NCBI GenBank assembly: GCA_964410945.1
Contig: CAYPJE010000005.1
Coordinates: 1 to 64,000, forward strand
Reading direction: 5' to 3'
DNA: 64,000 bases
From: CAYPJE01 sp964410945
GTDB lineage: Bacteria > Fidelibacterota > Marinisomatia > Marinisomatales > TCS56
Part shown: one piece after another, positions 28,505 through 37,212 of the stretch
Layout: every line of letters starts with the position of its first letter
How positions within the stretch are numbered: the first letter of the stretch is position 1
Notes under the pieces: generated by a model
Seen by the model: only the letters and a program-made list of their open reading frames with translations
Told to the model about the DNA's origin: nothing
Database searches by the model: none
Made by a program: the position numbers and the translations under genes

Positions 28505-29785
28505 CTACTTGTTACCGCGAGTAGATGGCAACAACAGGGGTATCAGTGCGAGTGGAATGATAATCAGGGCACTGTCCAGATACATCGTACTGGCATAACC
28601 ATTGATATCGGCAAAACGTCCCTGCCAGAGACTGGAATAGGTGTACACAAGATTATTCAAGGCCATATAACCGGTGAACTGGGTGGCGGCTACCCTGGGA
28701 TTGGTCAGTCCCATAAACAAAGCCGTCCTGGTTCCCTGGATCAACCCGCTGGTGAAACTATATACCAGGGAAGCGCCGATAAACATAGCTATCGTTACAC
28801 CGGCCACACCTTCATCGCCAACGAAACGACTGGCCAGGTAGAGTGTCGGAAAGATGGTCAATACATACCAGCCGGAAAGTGCCTTCCGGTGCCCGATCCG
28901 GTCGGAGATCCAGCCACCGATTATACATCCGGAAGCGGCAATTATTGTACTGATAAAAGTGATAGTGGCGATCTGCTGCTCGTCCATACCAACATCAACC
29001 TGCAATGTGCTACCCAAACCCAGCCCTAAAGCCAGCGCTCCTGATGGCAGCAAGGCAAAGCCTACCCCCACCAGGGGACCTTTACCAGATCTGAAAAATC
29101 CCAGATACATTTCCCTGAAAAATATTTTCAGTTGACTGATGAATTGCCTGAACAATGGTTCCGATTGATTAAAAACAACCGTCTCGGAATTCTCCGGTTC
29201 CCTGATACGCAAGGTTACAAAAAGTAAAATCATCAGCATAACCAGCAGAACAAACGGGAAGGCAGCTTTGAAGCCCAGCCAGCCGGTCACCATCAAGGCA
29301 CCGCTGCCACCGACGGTTTGTCCCAGGTAGGAGGAACCAAACATGAAGCCATTGGCAATCCCCCGCTCATGGGCCGGCAAGACCCGAACGGCCAGGGCAT
29401 CGATGGCCACATCCTGGGTGGCGGCAAAGATATTGTGAATCACAATCAGGGTGACCAGAAAACCAATACTCTCAGTAAGGTCAAAGAACACCAGGATTCC
29501 CAAGGTAAGTATCATCAGGATCTGGGCACCGGCAATCCAGGTACGGCTGGGGCCGAAGCGCTTGAAACGCACCAGATCAATCAAGGGTGCCCAGGCCCAT
29601 TTAAAGCCCCAGGGAGCATACAGGGAAGCCAGCAGCAAACCGATCTCGGTCATCCCAACACCGGACATGCGCAGGTGGGTGGTCAGGGCAATGGCACTGA
29701 AACCGAAGGGTATTCCTTCAGAGAGATAGAGCAGTGAAAAGGTAATCAGACGTCCCCGGCGGGTGTTCAGTAAATTCATTCCCAT
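28505..29785 (-). CDS. MFS transporter, AmpG-like
   Basis: A 426-residue protein with about 12 membrane spans. The N-terminal LLYLSEGIPFGF, then APWGFKWAWAPLID and ATQDVAIDALAVR are characteristic of the AmpG/acetyl-CoA transporter branch of the major facilitator superfamily. AmpG imports muropeptides in Enterobacteria, but relatives carry other cargo, so the substrate is not assigned. Two Met codons (29785 and 29779) are possible starts; no clear ribosome site distinguishes them. Confidence 0.82.
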   Translation of the reverse strand: MGMNLLNTRRGRLITFSLLYLSEGIPFGFSAIALTTHLRMSGVGMTEIGLLLASLYAPWGFKWAWAPLIDLVRFKRFGPSRTWIAGAQILMILTLGILVFFDLTESIGFLVTLIVIHNIFAATQDVAIDALAVRVLPAHERGIANGFMFGSSYLGQTVGGSGALMVTGWLGFKAAFPFVLLVMLMILLFVTLRIREPENSETVVFNQSEPLFRQFISQLKIFFREMYLGFFRSGKGPLVGVGFALLPSGALALGLGLGSTLQVDVGMDEQQIATITFISTIIAASGCIIGGWISDRIGHRKALSGWYVLTIFPTLYLASRFVGDEGVAGVTIAMFIGASLVYSFTSGLIQGTRTALFMGLTNPRVAATQFTGYMALNNLVYTYSSLWQGRFADINGYASTMYLDSALIIIPLALIPLLLPSTRGNK

Positions 29786-29849
29786 ATTGCTCTGGCTTTC
29801 AAAATTCGATGATTAATATACTAAAGTTGGATAGAATAGATGAAAGGTA

Positions 29850-30596
29850 CTATTTGTTTCTTCCTTTGTTTCTGACATAGATCAGTTTATAGCGGCCCCG
29901 GGGGCTTTCTCGCCGTTCGACCTCAAATTTCTTGATCGATTTGATCAGGGGCGTAAGCTTTTCGAACCCATAATTACGTGAGTCAAAATTGGGCTGCTTT
30001 TTCTGCAACAAATTCCCCACATCACCCAGGAAAGCCCAACCGTCATCATCGGCCAGGTCTGAAATAGTAGTGGAAATCAGCTTAACCACCTTGGGGGTGA
30101 TCTTGTCGATATTGCTCTTTAGTGATGCCTTGGCACTGGCCTTGTCCGGCCCACTGCTCTCAGACTGATATTTCAGAATTTCGATATAGATAAACCGGTC
30201 ACAGGCCACGATAAATGGTTCTGGTGTCTTCTTTTCGCCGATACCGATTACATTCATTCCCGCTTCCCGCAGCCGGGTGGCCAGGCGGGTAAAATCACTG
30301 TCACTGGAAACCAGGCAGAAACCGTTAACCTTTCCGGAATATAGTATATCCATGGCATCGATGATCATGGCCGAATCGGTGGCGTTCTTCCCGGTAGTAT
30401 AGCCGTACTGCTGGATCGGCGTAATGGCATTTTCCAGCAGGATCTTTTTCCACTTGGATAGTTTGGGGTTGGTCCAGTCGCCATAAATCCGCTTTATGGT
30501 GGGATTACCATATTTGGCGATCTCCTCCATCATTTCCTTCAGGTAAGCCGAAGGAATATTGTCACCATCAATCAATACTGCCAGGTTCAGGTCCAT
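29850..30596 (-). CDS. NYN-domain nuclease-like protein with LOTUS (OST-HTH) domain
   Basis: A 248-residue cytosolic protein. The N-terminal LabA/DUF88-type NYN domain has the acidic sites AVLIDGDNIPS (D10, D12), TDSAMIIDAMD and LVSSDSDF, the PIN-like active-site pattern of putative RNases. From about residue 190 a LOTUS/OST-HTH-type domain follows (DDGWAFLGDVGNLLQKK, then FGFEKLTPL-like NYGFEKLTPLIKS), a known RNA-binding module. The combination is widespread in bacteria with function largely unknown; RNA cleavage or decay is the reasonable guess. Confidence 0.86.
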   Translation of the reverse strand: MDLNLAVLIDGDNIPSAYLKEMMEEIAKYGNPTIKRIYGDWTNPKLSKWKKILLENAITPIQQYGYTTGKNATDSAMIIDAMDILYSGKVNGFCLVSSDSDFTRLATRLREAGMNVIGIGEKKTPEPFIVACDRFIYIEILKYQSESSGPDKASAKASLKSNIDKITPKVVKLISTTISDLADDDGWAFLGDVGNLLQKKQPNFDSRNYGFEKLTPLIKSIKKFEVERRESPRGRYKLIYVRNKGRNK

Positions 30597-30613
30597 AGAA
30601 TTATCCGATCATT

Positions 30614-30641
30614 CTGTTTTACACAATATACCACAAAACAG
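30614..30641. repeat. inverted repeat upstream of the NYN/LOTUS gene
   Basis: Arms CTGTTTT and AAAACAG are separated by 14 bases, starting 18 bases upstream of the NYN gene start. It could be an operator or a leader hairpin; no regulator can be named. A second perfect 17-base palindrome (arms tgaaaaga and tcttttca around one base) lies at 30654-30670. Confidence 0.35.
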
Positions 30642-30739
30642 GTACAATAATGCTGAAAAGAATCTTTTCATCCAAATGTAAGAAAATACTCAAGCCATTA
30701 GAGTAATTACCGATTACATATCACTTATTACTAATCTAG

Positions 30740-30832
30740 CGGGAACGCCTGGGAATCGAACCCAGCGGGTACGGAGTACGCACCCCAACGGTTTTGAAGA
30801 CCGCGGCGGGCACCAGCCTCACAATCATTCCC
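30740..30832 (-). tRNA. selC: tRNA-Sec (anticodon UCA)
   Basis: Read on the minus strand this 93-base segment starts GGGAATG, ends CGTTCCC plus G as discriminator, and pairs as a 7-8 bp acceptor stem. The anticodon loop is CTTCAAA with anticodon TCA (complement at 30795-30797). There is a long extra arm (about 20 bases, GGGGTGCGTACTCCGTACCC region) and a T-arm with GGTTCGATTCC. Long variable arm, UCA anticodon and length identify selenocysteine tRNA. The CCA end is not encoded. No selA, selB or selD is present in the window. Confidence 0.93.
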
Positions 30833-30849
30833 AATTTTTTAAATAACTG

Positions 30850-31698
30850 CTATTCCGGTCTATTCAGGACCAGGTAATTCAAACCGAATCTGCTCTTAAG
30901 ATCGGCTCCGGTGGCATTGGCATCGGTCTTCGATGCATAGCGAACAACCCGCACAACATGCAGACGTTTATTATTGGATGAAACCTCACTGATCTCAACT
31001 TTATACCCATTGGCAATCAAGCGGTTCTTTAATGAACGGGCATTCTGGTAATTACTGAAGGCCCCCACCTGCACTACCCAGGGATTGGGAGGTGCTTTAT
31101 GTGTAGTGACCGGTTTTATTCTCTGGGGCTTCTTCTGCAGTTTTTGTTTGGCCTGCGTCTGGTTGAGCTTGACTACTTCCACTGTGCCAGTGGGAATCTC
31201 AATTTCGTCCAGACCGGGAATCCCATAATCATAATTCAGGGTCGGATATTTGCGCTTGAAACGGGCTAGATTAATAGCGGCGCTATCAAGTTCACCGGTA
31301 GCCTTATAACTCTTGACCATCATATCCATTGCCCGCTGGTGGTGAGGGGAATCGCCATAATTCATCGGGATGGCGCTGAGCTGTCGGCTGGCCTGAGTAT
31401 ATAGACCCCGTGAATAGAGATATTCTCCGATCTTCATGGCCGCATCGTCACAATATTCACTTTGGGAATTCTGCCGCAGTATCTGCTGGTAAATCTTGAA
31501 AGAGGAATCGCCATCACTGATTGTCAGCGCCTGCAGGTATAAAACAGCCGGATCGTTGGGATTACTGCGTACCAGATCAGGAATGGCCTGTCGGACTTCC
31601 GCTACTCGGCCTTCCTGGATCAGTGAAAAATACAATCGCAGATCCTGGGCCTGAAGCAGGCTAAAAAAAAGGACGAATATTATTCCCCGGAAGCGCAT
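30850..31698 (-). CDS. secreted TPR and SPOR-domain protein
   Basis: A 282-residue exported protein: signal peptide (1-17, ending LLQAQ), a helical TPR-like region (about 20-150), a basic linker (QAKQKLQKKPQRIKP), and a C-terminal SPOR domain (about 207-280: PWVVQVGAFSNYQNARSLKNRL and HVVRVVRYASKTDA). SPOR domains bind denuded peptidoglycan at division sites. Its start overlaps the stop of the TPR gene upstream by one base, placing it in the MiaB/LapA/LapB-like operon. Confidence 0.88.
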   Translation of the reverse strand: MRFRGIIFVLFFSLLQAQDLRLYFSLIQEGRVAEVRQAIPDLVRSNPNDPAVLYLQALTISDGDSSFKIYQQILRQNSQSEYCDDAAMKIGEYLYSRGLYTQASRQLSAIPMNYGDSPHHQRAMDMMVKSYKATGELDSAAINLARFKRKYPTLNYDYGIPGLDEIEIPTGTVEVVKLNQTQAKQKLQKKPQRIKPVTTHKAPPNPWVVQVGAFSNYQNARSLKNRLIANGYKVEISEVSSNNKRLHVVRVVRYASKTDANATGADLKSRFGLNYLVLNRPE

Positions 31699-32747
31699 TA
31701 TTCACAATTTGATTTAACGATCAGCTCCATGATCCTGTCTACCTGTTTCAGCAGGTCGTGCTGATTCCGGGTGCCAAGTTCCAGCTTCAGCTGCATCAGA
31801 TGAGCCGGAATCGAATCGGAAGATTTGCTCAAGGTTTCCTCGACCAGATTCACGGCTGCCCGCTGCTCACCCTTATCCACTAATACATTTGCCAATCTGA
31901 CCATCGCGTCAAGCAGGGTCGGGGTTTTCTTCAGTAACCGGCGGTAAAAGCTTTCAGCTTCACCGTAACGACCCAGTTCAAAAAGGGCACTTTCAACATC
32001 AGTATAAACCTTGCCACCCTGGTCGGGACAGCAGAGCGCAAACCGTTCCCAGTAGGTAACAGCCTGGTCCAGGTCTCCCTGACTATAATACAATTGCCCC
32101 AGTTCGAACAGCGGTTCCCCATAATCCGGCGCAATTTTAACGGCCCGATTCAGGGAATTGATTGCATCTTTTCGGCGTTCATCTTTTAAATAATCCAGAC
32201 CTTCTTTCAACTTAATTTCAGCCAGGGCCTTAGTATCGACCATTTTTCTCTGTCTCTGGATGTTCTTCACCAGTTGCATCGCCTGTTCCCAGTCACTATT
32301 TAATTCTGCGATCTTTAGCAGGAACTCAAGGGCCCAGATATTCCGACGGTCCAGTTTCAGCATCTGTTCCGCTTCCCGTCCGGCCCGGCGGTAGTCCATC
32401 AAGCGTTCATAATCCAGCACCAGTGATTGGTGAATGGCTAACAGGTGTTGTTTGGGAAGGTCCGGCCTGACAGTGAGTGACTGGTGAATCTTCAACGCTT
32501 TCTGGGCCTGGTTTAAATCCCGCAGCAGATCACCAAGATGCATATAGGCTTCCACATGGCTGGAATCGGTGCGTACTACTGTTCGCAGCAGGTCGGCCGC
32601 TCGCTCCGGCTCCTGACGGATAATAGCAGAAAGAGCATCGGTATAAACGGATTGAGTCTTGGGAATATTCTTTGGCTTAAACAGAAACATACCTGCGGCA
32701 ACCACCAGAATTACCAGTATGCCAATGGTGATCAGCAGAGTATTCAA
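31698..32747 (-). CDS. LapB/YciM-like membrane-anchored TPR protein
   Basis: A 349-residue protein with one N-terminal membrane anchor (about 3-23) and then TPR repeats along nearly the whole length (for example VEAYMHLGDLLRDLNQAQKAL and GEPLFELGQLYYSQGDLDQA). Size and adjacency to a LapA-like gene match LapB/YciM, which controls LpxC and lipopolysaccharide assembly in E. coli. The C-terminal rubredoxin-like metal domain of E. coli LapB is absent; the protein ends after the TPRs. Function in LPS control is therefore inference from context. Confidence 0.82.
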   Translation of the reverse strand: MNTLLITIGILVILVVAAGMFLFKPKNIPKTQSVYTDALSAIIRQEPERAADLLRTVVRTDSSHVEAYMHLGDLLRDLNQAQKALKIHQSLTVRPDLPKQHLLAIHQSLVLDYERLMDYRRAGREAEQMLKLDRRNIWALEFLLKIAELNSDWEQAMQLVKNIQRQRKMVDTKALAEIKLKEGLDYLKDERRKDAINSLNRAVKIAPDYGEPLFELGQLYYSQGDLDQAVTYWERFALCCPDQGGKVYTDVESALFELGRYGEAESFYRRLLKKTPTLLDAMVRLANVLVDKGEQRAAVNLVEETLSKSSDSIPAHLMQLKLELGTRNQHDLLKQVDRIMELIVKSNCE

Positions 32748-32750
32748 AAC

Positions 32751-33068
32751 CTACTCTTCCTCATCCTCGCTATCAAATATCTCATCTTCGATAGCGACGT
32801 TTCTCAGGCTGTTGATTTCTTCGCTTAATTGCCGATTCTTAAACCGAACTGCCCGGCTGTCAGATTTAGCAGCCATTATGGTAGTCAGCGATACACCGAA
32901 TCCAATCAGAATTCCAATGGCAACCGTAAAAATCATCACTACCGCCAGGCTGACATTATCATAGCGCACCAGGATCAAATCGACCGGTACCCGCACAAAA
33001 TTGCGCATCAGGAATCCCAGAATTGCCAGGATAACAGCTAAAAACACAAAAATTCTAACTAATTTCAT
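32751..33068 (-). CDS. LapA-domain (DUF1049) membrane protein
   Basis: A 105-residue protein with two membrane spans (about 5-23 and 38-62) and a C-terminal coiled-coil/acidic tail (SRAVRFKNRQLSEEINSLRN, then a run of Asp and Glu). The layout is that of LapA (YciS, DUF1049), the partner of LapB in envelope assembly. Its ATG directly abuts the MiaB stop, and the LapB-like gene starts 3 bases after its own stop, so all are co-transcribed. Confidence 0.86.
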   Translation of the reverse strand: MKLVRIFVFLAVILAILGFLMRNFVRVPVDLILVRYDNVSLAVVMIFTVAIGILIGFGVSLTTIMAAKSDSRAVRFKNRQLSEEINSLRNVAIEDEIFDSEDEEE

Positions 33069-34379
33069 TCAATCCGCTCCTGCGATTTCACCATGCAGAC
33101 TTACCCCGCGGGCTTCTTCGATCCGCACTTTGACAAAATCCTTGATCTGTGCCTGTCGCTTATTAAATATTACCCATTTATTGGAATCGGTGCGACCAGC
33201 CCACATTTCCTTAGACCGTTTACTCTCCTTCTCAACCAGAACCAGTTCCAGATTGCCAACCATTTCCCGGTTGCGAAAGAGGGTATGTTCCTTCTGTAAT
33301 TTAATTAATTGTTCCAAACGTTCCTGACTTTTTTCCGGGTCAACCTGATCATCGTATTCCGCCGCCTTGGTACCGGGCCGTGGTGAATATTTAAAGGTAA
33401 AGGCCGAATCGAATTTAACTGCCTCCATCACTTCAAGCGTTTCATGAAATTCGGTGTCAGTCTCTCCGGGAAATCCAACAATTATATCTGTCGATATACC
33501 TACACCAGGCAAGGCCGTTCTGATCCTGCTGGCCAGGGATATGAAGTGATCCTTGGTATAAGTCCGGTTCATCCGTCTTAGGATACGGTTAGATCCCGCC
33601 TGCAACGGCAAATGGATGGAGTTGCATATATTCGGGTACCGGGCCATGACAGTGAGCAAATCATCATCCATATCCTGCGGATGCGGTGAGGTATAGCGGA
33701 TACGTTTCAAGCCCGCAATTCCGGCAACTTTTTCCAGCAGAACAGCAAATCCATTTCCATCATGGTCATAGGAATTGACATTCTGACCCAGCAGGGTTAT
33801 TTCAACAAAACCATCTTCAACAGCCTGGGTGGTTTCGGCGACGACACTCTCAATTGAACGGCTCCTCTCCCGCCCCCGGGTGAATGGTACGATACAGAAG
33901 GTACAAAACTTATCACAGCCCCGCATAATCGACACCCAGGCGTTGATACCTTCCTTGCGGCTGGGAAACAGTCCATCGTACACCTCAAACCGTGATAATT
34001 TTGTGTCAACGATATGGTTACTGTCAGCCGACCGCTTGACCAATTCCGGTAATTTGCGATACGAATCGGGCCCCAGGACAAAATCTACATAAGGCCGTTG
34101 CTCAAGTAGCTGTTGTTTTAGATTCTGAGCCATGCATCCGAGGACGCCGACAATCAGATTGCGATTGTTTTCCTTCAGCACACGAAAAGTGCCTAATCGT
34201 GAATGAACCCGCTCCTCGGCATGTTCCCGCACGGCACAGGTATTTACAAATATAGCATCGGCTGTTTCGGGTTCACTGGTTTCAACATAGCCTTCCGCCT
34301 GCAGAAGTCCGGCCACCAGCTCGGAGTCGGCTACATTCATCTGGCAGCCATAAGTCTCAATATAATAAGTTTTGATCAT
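33069..34379 (-). CDS. miaB: tRNA-2-methylthio-N6-dimethylallyladenosine synthase
   Basis: A 436-residue methylthiotransferase that adds a methylthio group to i6A37 in tRNA. The N-terminal UPF0004 domain has the auxiliary cluster cysteines C12 (TYGCQMN), C48 (VNTCAVRE) and C82 (VLGCMAQ); the radical-SAM motif is GCDKFCTFC (C155, C159, C162) followed by VPFTRGRERSR; a TRAM domain closes the protein. RGRERSR is typical of MiaB rather than RimO or MtaB. Full-length and intact. Confidence 0.96.
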   Translation of the reverse strand: MIKTYYIETYGCQMNVADSELVAGLLQAEGYVETSEPETADAIFVNTCAVREHAEERVHSRLGTFRVLKENNRNLIVGVLGCMAQNLKQQLLEQRPYVDFVLGPDSYRKLPELVKRSADSNHIVDTKLSRFEVYDGLFPSRKEGINAWVSIMRGCDKFCTFCIVPFTRGRERSRSIESVVAETTQAVEDGFVEITLLGQNVNSYDHDGNGFAVLLEKVAGIAGLKRIRYTSPHPQDMDDDLLTVMARYPNICNSIHLPLQAGSNRILRRMNRTYTKDHFISLASRIRTALPGVGISTDIIVGFPGETDTEFHETLEVMEAVKFDSAFTFKYSPRPGTKAAEYDDQVDPEKSQERLEQLIKLQKEHTLFRNREMVGNLELVLVEKESKRSKEMWAGRTDSNKWVIFNKRQAQIKDFVKVRIEEARGVSLHGEIAGAD

Positions 34380-34427
34380 CTATCGGGAGTGAGTGTGAGA
34401 TTGAACGGTCTTAAAAAGGCCAGCGAA

Positions 34428-35378
34428 TCAGTCGATATGGCCGCTGAAGAAATAATCCGTGGGATTTTGGGCCGTATTGAAATAATGTACTTCATAATGG
34501 AGGTGTGATGCTGTTGACCGTCCGGTATTACCGACCTTGCCGATCATCTCGCCCCGCTTGACATTCTGGCCCTTGACCACATTATATTCAGACAGGTGGC
34601 CATACATAGTCGTATAGCCATATTCATGCTTAATTTTTATCGTTTTACCAAGACCGCCTTTCCAGTATTTTACCAGAATCACGGTACCATCGGCCGTGGC
34701 GTATACTGGAGTACCTCTCCGGGCTGAAATATCCTGGCCATAATGGAAACGGTATTCACCATCAAATGGATCGCGGCGGTAACCGAATTGGGAAGTCAAA
34801 TACCCGACTGTTACCGGCCTGATAGTAGGAATTGCGGCAATTCGTTCCGCATCTTCCAGAACCTTATTATAGATCATATCATAGCTGGACAATTCCAATC
34901 GGACTTCCCGTGTGAGGCGATCGACATCCATCTCAATTGCAGCCAGGGTTGTTTCCAGGTCACTGGTTGGTCCATCATTCGGGATGACCTTGGATAGATG
35001 TAAACCCCCGATACCCAACTGGCGAACATCAGCATCGATTTTGGGCAGATCAGCATAGGTACGCAGTGCTTCATCACGGCTTTCGATCTCATCCACATTC
35101 TGATCCAGATCCTGCAAATGCTCTTGTAAATCAACCAGCTTATCCGACAAGGCGGCATACTGGGATTTCATTTCATTGAGTTTGTTTTTATAGATGAATT
35201 TGGTCAGTAAATCGGCGCTGAAAAACAAAACTGCGGCGGCCAGAACGATGGATAGACAAATCACTGATAACGCGGTACGATCCGAAAACTGCCACTGACG
35301 TGCTTCGGCATCGTTCTGCGCTATCAAAATATAATTTGAACGGAATCCGCTTTTATGTGTCTTTTTATTACTTAGCAT
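34428..35378 (-). CDS. M23-family membrane-anchored peptidase
   Basis: A 316-residue envelope peptidase: cytoplasmic N-tail, one membrane span (about 36-56), a coiled coil (about 65-110), a linker, and a LytM/M23 domain (about 195-305). Zinc-binding residues are present: H212 and D216 in HYGQD, H292/H294 in HLHYE. The family cleaves peptidoglycan cross-bridges or regulates such cleavage during growth. All metal ligands are present, so it is probably active. Confidence 0.92.
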   Translation of the reverse strand: MLSNKKTHKSGFRSNYILIAQNDAEARQWQFSDRTALSVICLSIVLAAAVLFFSADLLTKFIYKNKLNEMKSQYAALSDKLVDLQEHLQDLDQNVDEIESRDEALRTYADLPKIDADVRQLGIGGLHLSKVIPNDGPTSDLETTLAAIEMDVDRLTREVRLELSSYDMIYNKVLEDAERIAAIPTIRPVTVGYLTSQFGYRRDPFDGEYRFHYGQDISARRGTPVYATADGTVILVKYWKGGLGKTIKIKHEYGYTTMYGHLSEYNVVKGQNVKRGEMIGKVGNTGRSTASHLHYEVHYFNTAQNPTDYFFSGHID

Positions 35379-35440
35379 GTATCCAGCTTGCCCGCAATAC
35401 GGTTGATTTTAAGGTATAAACCGAATAATGGCAAACAAAT

Positions 35441-36286
35441 TTAACCGATGTATATCCGCAGCAGATGAGACCGGGTCGCATGACGCAGGCGCTGGAGGGC
35501 TTTTTCCTTGATCTGGCGAACCCGCTCCCGGGTAATTCTCATTTCATTACCAATTTCTTCCAGGGTCATTGCCTCTTCCGGCCCCAGTCCGAAATATTTC
35601 CTGATTACATATTCTTCCCGGCTGTTCAAAGAATGTAATACCTGTTCGATTTCATTATGCAGCGATTCCCGCATCAGCTGGGCTTCCGGTCGCTGTTCAT
35701 CGGTAAATGAAATCAAATCGATTAATGAAGTATCGGATGAATCATCTATGGGCTTATCAAGCGATACCTTGTGAACATTTACCCGGAAGAGATTCTCAAT
35801 TTCACGGATGGTCTTTTCACTGATTGCCGCCAATTCTTCAATTGTTGGCTCACGCTCATAAGTCTGTGCCAACTCGATGGATCTTTTCTTCAGCTTGACC
35901 AATGAATCAGATACATTTACCGGCAATCTTACAACTCGGGAGTTTTTAGAAATCGCCTGGCGAATGGCCTGATCGATCCACCAGACGGCATAGGAGATAA
36001 ACCTGAATCCGCGGGTTTCATCATAACGCTGGACGGCCCTTATCAGCCCCATATTCCCTTCATTGATCAGGTCTTCCAGCAGCACACCATGGCTCTGATG
36101 CTTTTTAGCGACCATGACCACGAACCGTAAATTGTGCAGGATAATTTCATTAAATGCTTCCTGGTCGCCATTGCGGGCTTTTTGCGCCAGCACGACCTCT
36201 TCCTCCGGTGTGAGCGGTTCCACCCCCTTGATCTCATCCAGGTAGAGGTTGAGGGCCGTGTGCAGTTGATTGGATTTAAGCGTCAT
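35441..36286 (-). CDS. RpoD/SigA-family sigma-70 factor
   Basis: A 281-residue sigma factor with regions 1.2 (LNLYLDEIKGVEPLT), 2 (NLRFVVMVAKKH to TRGFRFISYAVWWIDQAIRQ), 3 and 4 (TLEEIGNEMRITRERVRQIKEKAL). Region 1.1 is absent, as in the short primary sigma factors of Bacteroidota, so this could be the housekeeping sigma factor. A group 2 sigma cannot be excluded without the rest of the genome. The minus-strand neighbour upstream is a small coiled-coil gene, 17 bases away. Confidence 0.92.
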   Translation of the reverse strand: MTLKSNQLHTALNLYLDEIKGVEPLTPEEEVVLAQKARNGDQEAFNEIILHNLRFVVMVAKKHQSHGVLLEDLINEGNMGLIRAVQRYDETRGFRFISYAVWWIDQAIRQAISKNSRVVRLPVNVSDSLVKLKKRSIELAQTYEREPTIEELAAISEKTIREIENLFRVNVHKVSLDKPIDDSSDTSLIDLISFTDEQRPEAQLMRESLHNEIEQVLHSLNSREEYVIRKYFGLGPEEAMTLEEIGNEMRITRERVRQIKEKALQRLRHATRSHLLRIYIG

Positions 36287-36303
36287 CCTGAAACTGCAAC
36301 AAT

Positions 36304-36747
36304 CTATTTTTCAGTTTTTTTTGTCTTTTTCTTCGGTTTCTCTTCAACCGGCTTTTCCTTTACCGGCTCCTCTTCCTTAACTGCTTCAGTGGATTCAATA
36401 TCAGATTCCTTGATACCATACTCTTCCTTGATCGACTGAATATTTTTTTCCTTCTCATCGATCAATTGCTCGATTTCCACTATTTTTTTCCGGTAATTAT
36501 CAAATTCATCATTACCTTTAAAATTAAACTCTTTATTATCGGCACTTTTACATACCATCCGGCCCAGGTCTTCATAGGTCTTATCCATATCACGCTGAAG
36601 CTGGCGAATTTCAATTTTTATTTTACTGATCCTGGTGAGCTCTTCAGTTTTTGCAACGGCTATCTTGCTCATTTCCTCGGCTTTTTCGACCGCGGCGCTG
36701 CTCCACTGAGTTAAATTATCTTTCAGATCATCCCATAGTTTGGACAT
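36304..36747 (-). CDS. small coiled-coil protein with Lys/Glu-rich tail
   Basis: An unrecognised 147-residue soluble protein. The N-terminal half is amphipathic helix (WSSAAVEKAEEMSKIAVAKTEEL), followed by a coiled coil at about 75-108 and a low-complexity tail of Lys, Glu and Pro. A GGGAG ribosome site precedes the ATG. It is encoded immediately upstream of the sigma factor gene and probably shares its transcript. The tail composition suggests a scaffold or stress-type protein; no function is assigned. Confidence 0.7.
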   Translation of the reverse strand: MSKLWDDLKDNLTQWSSAAVEKAEEMSKIAVAKTEELTRISKIKIEIRQLQRDMDKTYEDLGRMVCKSADNKEFNFKGNDEFDNYRKKIVEIEQLIDEKEKNIQSIKEEYGIKESDIESTEAVKEEEPVKEKPVEEKPKKKTKKTEK

Positions 36748-37212
36748 TTGATTGTCTCCCTTGTTTACGGTTCGAATCTAATTTGACCAAAGCCAGATTA
36801 GTTGTGCTGCGAAGCACACTGAAATTACCCACCTGAAAATAATATGATTACTACCTTTCTGCCACTATCCAATTTATATGAGCTTAGCTTTTTTTTAAAT
36901 CACTGCAATGGAGCCCCACAGTTAAACCTGTGCCTGCACGACGTAGCTGCTTTCGGCACGCAGGCGTGGTCTTCTGCGATGGCGGATAAATAGTCAAAGC
37001 AGGTATCTGCCAACACAACAATGATTACTGATAATCAGTTCATTCTCATATCTACCCTGGTGATCACCATCAGCAGGTTCCGGATATTAACAAAAACATC
37101 TATTCGGGAACTGATAGTTGGCAATTTCGTTTGTCAGACAATAACCAATGCCGGTATCATTATTATAAATATCCAGTTTCCATAATAAAATGAGTTACTA
37201 AATTTGACCTTG
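36748..37212. other. 465-base intergenic region with tandem hairpins
   Basis: This is the largest gene-free stretch in the window, between divergent genes. It contains a GNRA-capped hairpin (TGTGCT/AGCACA, 36803-36818), CACAG/CTGTG around six bases (36917-36932), and a GCCTGC/GCAGGC pair enclosing 22 bases (36932-36965). The central part at 36910-37000 is more GC-rich than its surroundings. It may be a small RNA, a dispersed palindromic repeat or simply the two divergent promoters; no known RNA family was recognised. Confidence 0.4.
37131..37160 (+). promoter_or_regulatory. candidate sigma-70 promoter for porU
   Basis: TTGTCA (37131-37136) and TATCAT (37155-37160) are separated by 18 bases and lie 53 bases before the porU start. 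The match is fair but such matches are frequent in AT-rich DNA. Confidence 0.3.
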
